Notes under the pieces: generated by a model
What the model saw: only the letters and a program-made list of their open reading frames with translations
Database searches by the model: none
What the model was told of the DNA's origin: nothing
Made by a program: the position numbers and the translations under genes
Shown here: in pieces, positions 41,517 through 46,222 of the stretch
Position numbering within the stretch: the stretch's first letter is position 1
Layout: each line of letters begins with the position of its first letter
Assembly: GCA_944388935.1 (NCBI GenBank)
Contig: CALXKK010000012.1
Span: 1 to 46,222, forward strand
Direction: 5' to 3'
Length of the DNA: 46,222 bases
Origin: an uncultured Clostridia bacterium
GTDB lineage: Bacteria > Bacillota > Clostridia > TANB77 > CAG-508

Positions 41517-43205
41517 TTACTTGTTTAATTCATCTTTTACAAATGTCCAAAAGTCATCATTTTCTTCTCTATCTTTTTCCCAAAATGCTACTCCTGCTAG
41601 ATTATATTGTTTTGCTAAATTTATTTTTTCTCCTATTGATTTATTGTTTTCAACCCACATCTTATATGTAGCTCCATCGTCCTCATATTCAACATAGTAT
41701 TGTTTCAATTCATCATCCCAATTTGCTACTTGATTTTTTGGAAGATTATCATACATATCTTTAATATTTACTACTTTTGATGTTACTTCGCCATCTTCTT
41801 CTTTCCATAAACGCATATATAAAGGTATTCCTAAAATTATTTTATCAGGATCTACATCTTCTTGTCCTAAAAATTTCTTTATATTAGCTTCTACCCAATT
41901 ATATCCTGCTGTTGTACCTGCTTTGCTCGAACTTTGTCCATATTGGTCATAAGCCATGAAAACTATATAATCTGCTACATCTGCAATTGTATTTCTATCA
42001 AAACATAGTGACCATGTTTCTGAGCCATCTGGTGCTGTTACATCTACAGATAATGTTTTTCCTATATTTTTTAGTCTTGGAGCTAATTCTATTAAGAATC
42101 TAGAATATACATCTTTATCTTCTGCATTCATATTTTCGAAATCCACATTAACTCCATCTACATTATATTCTTCTACCAAATTCATTAAATTTTCTATCAT
42201 TGTTTCTCTTTTTTCATAATCATTTAATATTTGTGATGTTGTATCTTTTAGTGAATTATTAGAAAACATTGCCCAAACTTGATAATTGTTATTATGAGCC
42301 CATTCTATATATTCTTTTCCACCTCTTGTTGCATTATCATTTATTTCTCCATTGCTTTGTTTTAATATAGAAAAGAATGAAGGTGAAACTACATTTACAC
42401 CATCAATAGTTTCTCCATCTCTATCTGGTGCATTTACATATTCAGAATAGTAATCCCAAACTAAATTAACTTTACCATTTACTTTACTTATATATTCTTT
42501 ATCTTCTCTTGCCACTTGAATATTAGTAATATCTTCTTTTTTTACATATCCAATAGTTCCGTCTTTAGCTCTAATTTCTGCCCAATCACCACTATCTTCT
42601 ATATATACTACTTGTTCATCTTCTTCTATTTTTTCTAATGTTCTAGATAAAGCTTGTGGTTTATATTTTAGTTTAACATTTTTATTTACATTTGCTACTT
42701 CTTGTTTTCTATCTAATGAATCTATAATAATTGTATTTGTATCCTTTATATATTCTAAATCCACATCGTAAACTTTTTCGCTAATTTCTGAGAAAGGAAG
42801 ATAAACTGTACCATTTTGTTGGATTGGAGCAGAATTTAATTTTTCCTCTTCTCCATTTATAGTTATTTCATTAGTTCTTGTACTCATTTTTGCAATATGT
42901 ATTTCTGATGTAGTTATAATTTCTCCTGTTTGCTCATTATATTCTATATATTTGTCGAAATAGTTTTTTACATCTTCTAATGATAAAAACACATTGTTGT
43001 TATCATCTACATATACATCCTTTTTCATTTTTACAGTAACATTATTATTATTTATTAGTACTTTAGTTTTACCATCATAATCTTCTTTTATATAATTTGG
43101 TGATAAATAAAATACACCAGCTACTAATATAAGAAATATTATTACTATAAATATATTAAAAATTGTTTTATTTTTTCCATTTGTTTCTTTCATTCTTTTT
43201 GCCAT
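41517..43205 (-). CDS. Membrane-anchored GH18 glycosidase with SH3 domain
   Basis: A 562-aa protein. It has a transmembrane anchor (about 15-35), a copper-amine-oxidase-N-like domain (about 48-165), an SH3b wall-binding domain (about 175-230, SGDWAEIRAKDGTIGYVKKE) and a C-terminal glycoside hydrolase family 18 domain (about 245-562). The catalytic motif DGVNVDFE (350-357) is complete, with Glu357 as the acid. The architecture is like that of the spore-associated SleL/YaaH and CotE-type enzymes, which cut N-acetylglucosaminyl bonds in cortex, so a role in spore wall or general wall turnover is likely. AAAGGAG precedes the ATG. Confidence 0.9.
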   Translation of the reverse strand: MAKRMKETNGKNKTIFNIFIVIIFLILVAGVFYLSPNYIKEDYDGKTKVLINNNNVTVKMKKDVYVDDNNNVFLSLEDVKNYFDKYIEYNEQTGEIITTSEIHIAKMSTRTNEITINGEEEKLNSAPIQQNGTVYLPFSEISEKVYDVDLEYIKDTNTIIIDSLDRKQEVANVNKNVKLKYKPQALSRTLEKIEEDEQVVYIEDSGDWAEIRAKDGTIGYVKKEDITNIQVAREDKEYISKVNGKVNLVWDYYSEYVNAPDRDGETIDGVNVVSPSFFSILKQSNGEINDNATRGGKEYIEWAHNNNYQVWAMFSNNSLKDTTSQILNDYEKRETMIENLMNLVEEYNVDGVNVDFENMNAEDKDVYSRFLIELAPRLKNIGKTLSVDVTAPDGSETWSLCFDRNTIADVADYIVFMAYDQYGQSSSKAGTTAGYNWVEANIKKFLGQEDVDPDKIILGIPLYMRLWKEEDGEVTSKVVNIKDMYDNLPKNQVANWDDELKQYYVEYEDDGATYKMWVENNKSIGEKINLAKQYNLAGVAFWEKDREENDDFWTFVKDELNK

Positions 43206-43312
43206 TTGTAGTCTCCTTTTATAAAAAATTCTTTTTTATATTATCATAAAATGAAGAATTAGTGAATAAGATTTAAAAAAAATTATTACTTTACATAAAA
43301 ATACGGTTTTTC

Positions 43313-43341
43313 TTTACTTTTATGGCGATTTATGGTATAAT
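43313..43341 (+). promoter_or_regulatory. Promoter of the nfeD-SPFH pair
   Basis: TTTACT (43313-43318) and TATAAT (43336-43341) are spaced by 17 bases, with an extended -10 (TGGTATAAT). Confidence 0.75.
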
Positions 43342-43371
43342 TTTATTGTATTGTGTAAGGAGGGAATCTTT

Positions 43372-43821
43372 ATGTGGTTGGTTTGGTTAATTATAGCTGC
43401 AATACTATTTGTAGGCGAAATTATAACAGCTGGTTTTTTACTTTTATGGTTTGCAATAGCAGCAATTGTAGCAATGTTAGTTAGTTTTATTACAACAAAC
43501 CTATTTATTCAAACTTTAATATTCTTAATAGTATCTGTCATACTTATTATATTTACAAGACCTTTACTTTCTAAATATACAAAAGGTGATAATACTGTAA
43601 TGAATTCTCAAACAATTGTTGGAAAAACAGCAATAGTAACAGAAGACATCTCTTTACTTAATAGCACAGGTCAAATTAATGTAGATGGAGAAATTTGGTC
43701 TGCAAAAACATACAATCCAGATTTAACTATTCCAAAAGGTTCTAGAGTAGAAATTATTGGTATCGATGGTGTAAAAGCTTGTGTTGCAAGCAATTATGAA
43801 ATGCCATCTAAAAATATATAA
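43372..43821 (+). CDS. NfeD-like membrane protein
   Basis: A 149-aa short NfeD: helices at about 2-20, 25-45 and 47-65, then a C-terminal OB-fold domain (VGKTAIVTEDI and SAKTYNPDLTIPKGSRVEIIGIDG in parts). NfeD proteins are partners of SPFH/flotillin proteins in membrane microdomains, and the next gene encodes one. The ATG at 43372, with GGAGGG upstream, is preferred over an upstream frame start at 43351. Confidence 0.9.
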   Translation: MWLVWLIIAAILFVGEIITAGFLLLWFAIAAIVAMLVSFITTNLFIQTLIFLIVSVILIIFTRPLLSKYTKGDNTVMNSQTIVGKTAIVTEDISLLNSTGQINVDGEIWSAKTYNPDLTIPKGSRVEIIGIDGVKACVASNYEMPSKNI

Positions 43822-43839
43822 ATAAAAGGAGAATTTAAT

Positions 43840-44796
43840 ATGGGAGGAATTATTTTTTTAGTAGTTTTAATCGTTTTAATTGCTATAATTGCTTATAAAT
43901 CAATTAAAGTAGTTAAACAATCTGAGGTTTATATAATTGAAAGATTAGGTAAATTTCACAAAGTTGCAGACGCTGGTCTTACAATAATATTTCCATTTGT
44001 AGACCATGTTCGTAGTGTTGTTAGTTTAAAACAACAAACAATGGATATTCCGCCACAAGGTGTTATCACTCAAGATAACGTTACAATTACAATTGATACT
44101 GTTGTGTTCTATCAAATAACAGATCCTGCAAAAGCAGTTTATGAAATTCAATCATTAAAGAAAGGTATTGAATATTTAGCAATTACAACAATTCGTGATA
44201 TTGTTGGTAAAATGACATTGGATGAAACATTTAGTTCAAGAGATTTAATTAACCAAAAATTAAGATCTATCTTGGATGAAGCAACAGATAAATGGGGTTG
44301 TAAGATAGATAGAGTTGAAATTAAAGATATTAATCCACCAGAAGATATTAGAGACGCAATGGAAAAACAAATGAACGCAGAAAGAAATAAAAGAGCTTTA
44401 ATTCTACAATCTGAAGGTGAAAGACAATCTGCAATTACACTTGCTGAAGGTAAAAAAGCCGCTGCTATACTAGAAGCTGAAGCAGATAAAGAAGCTCAAA
44501 TTAGAAGAGCTGCCGGTGAAGCAGAAGCAATTAGAAAAGTAGCAGAAGCTAAAGCTGAAGAAGTAAGAATGGTTTATGCAGCAATTAAAAAAGCTGATCC
44601 AGACGAAAAACTTATTCAAATTAAATCTTTGGAAGCTCTTGAAGAAGTTGCTAAAGGTGATGCTAACAAAGTATTTATTCCATTTGAAGCCACAGCTGCT
44701 TTAAGTAGTTTGGGAGCTGCAACAGAAGTTATTAAAGATGGAGAAAAAGAAGCAATTGATAAAAAATTAAAAGATACAGCCAAAAAAGATAAATAA
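43840..44796 (+). CDS. SPFH/Band 7 (stomatin/QmcA-like) protein
   Basis: A 318-aa protein with an N-terminal membrane helix (about 2-20), a Band 7 domain (about 22-190, VYIIERLGKFHKVADAGL and MDIPPQGVITQDNVTITID), then an Ala/Glu-rich coiled coil (about 185-255) and a charged tail. It forms oligomers on the inner membrane and organises membrane domains or protease access. It is paired with nfeD, as is common. AAAGGAG precedes the ATG. Confidence 0.93.
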   Translation: MGGIIFLVVLIVLIAIIAYKSIKVVKQSEVYIIERLGKFHKVADAGLTIIFPFVDHVRSVVSLKQQTMDIPPQGVITQDNVTITIDTVVFYQITDPAKAVYEIQSLKKGIEYLAITTIRDIVGKMTLDETFSSRDLINQKLRSILDEATDKWGCKIDRVEIKDINPPEDIRDAMEKQMNAERNKRALILQSEGERQSAITLAEGKKAAAILEAEADKEAQIRRAAGEAEAIRKVAEAKAEEVRMVYAAIKKADPDEKLIQIKSLEALEEVAKGDANKVFIPFEATAALSSLGAATEVIKDGEKEAIDKKLKDTAKKDK

Positions 44797-44814
44797 TTAG
44801 CTTCAATATAAGAT

Positions 44815-44852
44815 AAAAGACTTAAGAAAATTTAAATTCTTAAGTCTTTTTT
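44815..44852 (+). terminator. Terminator after the SPFH gene
   Basis: A 14-bp perfect stem (44815-44828 / 44837-44850) followed by T. It could serve the converging cysteine desulfurase transcript too. Confidence 0.85.
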
Positions 44853-44878
44853 ATTGTGCCCTCAATTTTGCTGAAAGC

Positions 44879-46024
44879 TCATCTTTCTGTTCTTAAATAC
44901 TCAACCACTTTAACTAATGTTTCTATTAAATAATCTATATCTTCTTTTGTATTTTCTTTTCCTAACGTTATTCTTAATGCACTTTTTGCAATGTCTTCAC
45001 TTAGCCCCATTGCAATTAATACATGTGATGGTTGTGGTAGTCCACTACTACAAGCAGAACCACTAGAAGTACATATTCCAGCATTAGCTAGCATTTTTAC
45101 TATATCTTTACCATTTACATACATAAATGAAATATTTATATTTCCTGGCAATCTATTTTTTAAATCTCCATTTATTCTAATATATGGAATTTTATCTTTA
45201 ATCTGCTCTAAAAAATATTGTCTTAATTGCAATAATTTTTTATTATTTTCTTCCATATTTCTGTCAGCTATTTCAATTGCTTTGCCTAATCCAACAATAC
45301 CAGCTACATTCTCAGTTCCTGCTCTTTTATCATGTTCTTGGTGTCCACCATTTTGTATTTGAACAAAATTTACATTTTTTCTTACAAATAAAGCTCCTAC
45401 CCCTTTTGGCCCGTAGAACTTATGAGCGGACATTGATAATAAATCTATCCCCATCTCCTGCACATCTATTTTTACGTTTCCAACTGCTTGAACTGCATCT
45501 GTATGAAATATTGCATTATATTTATGTGCAATATTAGAAATTTGTTTAATTGGCTGTATCGTGCCAACTTCATTATTTGCAAACATTATAGAAACTAGAA
45601 TTGTATTTCTATTTATACTATTTTTTAGTTCTTCTAAATCTATAAATCCATTTTTATCCACATTTAAATAAGTTACTCTAAAACCTTCTTTTTCTAATTG
45701 TTTACACGTATTTAATACTGCCGGATGTTCTATTTTACTTGTAATTATGTGATTACCTTTATGTCTATTTGCTCTTGCTACACCTTTTATAGCTAGATTA
45801 TCACTTTCACTACCACAGGAGGTAAAATATATTTCATTTGTTTTAGCATTTAATACTTTTGCAACTTTTTCTCTTGCTACATTTATTGCTTCTTTAGATT
45901 TATATCCTAACTCATATAAAGATGATGCATTTCCATAATTTTCACAGAAATAAGGATCCATTGCTTCTTTTACTTCTCGTGCAACTGCAGTTGTAGCTGC
46001 ATGATCAAAATATATTGTTCTCAT
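44879..46024 (-). CDS. Cysteine desulfurase (NifS/IscS type)
   Basis: A 381-aa PLP enzyme that takes sulfur from cysteine for Fe-S clusters or tRNA thiolation. It begins IYFDHAATT, carries the PLP Lys in SAHKFYGPKG (about 204) and has the catalytic Cys in a short loop (GICTSSGSACSSG, about 327). Class I (NifS/IscS) features are clear. No iscR or scaffold gene lies next to it inside the window; the usual partner (nifU or a tRNA thiouridylase) would lie leftward but is not there. GAGAGG precedes the ATG. Confidence 0.95.
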   Translation of the reverse strand: MRTIYFDHAATTAVAREVKEAMDPYFCENYGNASSLYELGYKSKEAINVAREKVAKVLNAKTNEIYFTSCGSESDNLAIKGVARANRHKGNHIITSKIEHPAVLNTCKQLEKEGFRVTYLNVDKNGFIDLEELKNSINRNTILVSIMFANNEVGTIQPIKQISNIAHKYNAIFHTDAVQAVGNVKIDVQEMGIDLLSMSAHKFYGPKGVGALFVRKNVNFVQIQNGGHQEHDKRAGTENVAGIVGLGKAIEIADRNMEENNKKLLQLRQYFLEQIKDKIPYIRINGDLKNRLPGNINISFMYVNGKDIVKMLANAGICTSSGSACSSGLPQPSHVLIAMGLSEDIAKSALRITLGKENTKEDIDYLIETLVKVVEYLRTER

Positions 46025-46146
46025 ATAACATTACCTCTCTTATATAATATTATATGCATATTAATATATTTTGATATAACAATCGCTCGAAAAAGAATTT
46101 TGCAATTTTTTACTTATACAAACAACATAAAAAGGGATTCGAGGTC

Positions 46147-46222
46147 TGTACTGAACCCAAAAAGTTGGACAGTATAAATTAGGCTACTAACTCGGAATGT
46201 TTTCTGTATTGAACAGGGGACA
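46147..46222 (-). mobile_element. End of an IS3-family (IS150-like) insertion sequence
   Basis: TGTACTGAACCC begins at 46147 and continues CAAAAAGTTGGACA, a typical terminal inverted repeat of the IS150 group. It is directly followed by the C-terminus of a transposase reading inward. The left boundary is inferred from the repeat start; the rest lies beyond the window. Confidence 0.8.
46179..46222 (-). CDS. Transposase OrfB C-terminus, partial
   Basis: On the minus strand the frame reads SPVQYRKHSELVA and stops at 46179-46181. The SPVQYR ending is common in IS150-type OrfB transposases with an rve integrase core. The gene runs out of the window to the right, so intactness cannot be judged. 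Confidence 0.8.
   Translation of the reverse strand, partial: SPVQYRKHSELVA

Noticed and set aside
1..46222. tRNA, rRNA or CRISPR loci
   Set aside because: I looked for cloverleaf-like GGTTCGA segments, rRNA core sequence and regularly spaced repeats on both strands and saw none.

Overview
The window is AT-rich DNA (most genes about 27-32% G+C by eye) from a spore-forming Clostridia-type Firmicute. The evidence is an alpha/beta-type small acid-soluble spore protein, SpoIVB, SpoVG, YqfC/YqfD and a PdaA-like deacetylase, together with Gram-positive traits such as a T-box leader on aspS, an AgrBDCA peptide quorum system, long-form HPF and bifunctional AdhE. I cannot name a genus. Both ends carry signs of transfer: a roughly 45% G+C orphan gene at the left edge and the end of an IS3-family (IS150-like) element at the right edge.

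Layout. 1-1054: foreign-looking orphan gene, then promoter and T-box. 1055-12262: housekeeping and sporulation genes (aspS, adhE, a LytM/M23 peptidase, a DUF2207 membrane protein, spoVG, murC, spoIVB). 12412-24612: one long leftward cluster encoding a Tad/type IVc-pilus-like machine. In transcription order it holds a CpaB-like protein, two ParA/MinD-like TadZ-type proteins, a TadA/CpaF ATPase with its own N-terminal membrane anchor, a single-chain TadB-TadC double platform protein, six small pilin-like proteins (two of them a near-identical tandem pair), a TadE-like protein and a 542-aa anchored protein. 24743-34253: HAD phosphatase, spore DNA-binding protein, hpf, the recO-yqzL-era group, and the pdaA-yqfC-yqfD-(unknown)-ybeY-dgkA-DUF3048 operon. 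34443-37940: a small unknown gene and a convergent agr locus (agrA-agrC rightward, agrB-agrD leftward). 38194-46024: rRNA/tRNA modification genes, greA, an unknown gene, a GH18 spore-type glycosidase, an nfeD-SPFH pair and a cysteine desulfurase.

The most interesting part is the 12-kb pilus-like cluster. Five of its small proteins begin with almost the same sequence, M(E/D)NA(S/T/V)(K/E)AL followed by AG and a membrane helix. None has a charged prepilin leader, and no prepilin peptidase gene is present in the window. A sixth paralog has a different N-terminus. All but one of the six share a Tyr/Gly/Asn-Asn pattern after the helix. This looks like a divergent, leaderless Tad-type surface or secretion system, possibly of several coexisting subunits. 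The agr locus is the other regulatory highlight: there is a plausible 21-bp-spaced LytTR-type operator before agrB, and a decayed copy of the pdaA 5' region sits just upstream of agrA.

All calls come from reading the sequence and the conceptual proteins. No database search was run. Promoters and terminators are motif-based.
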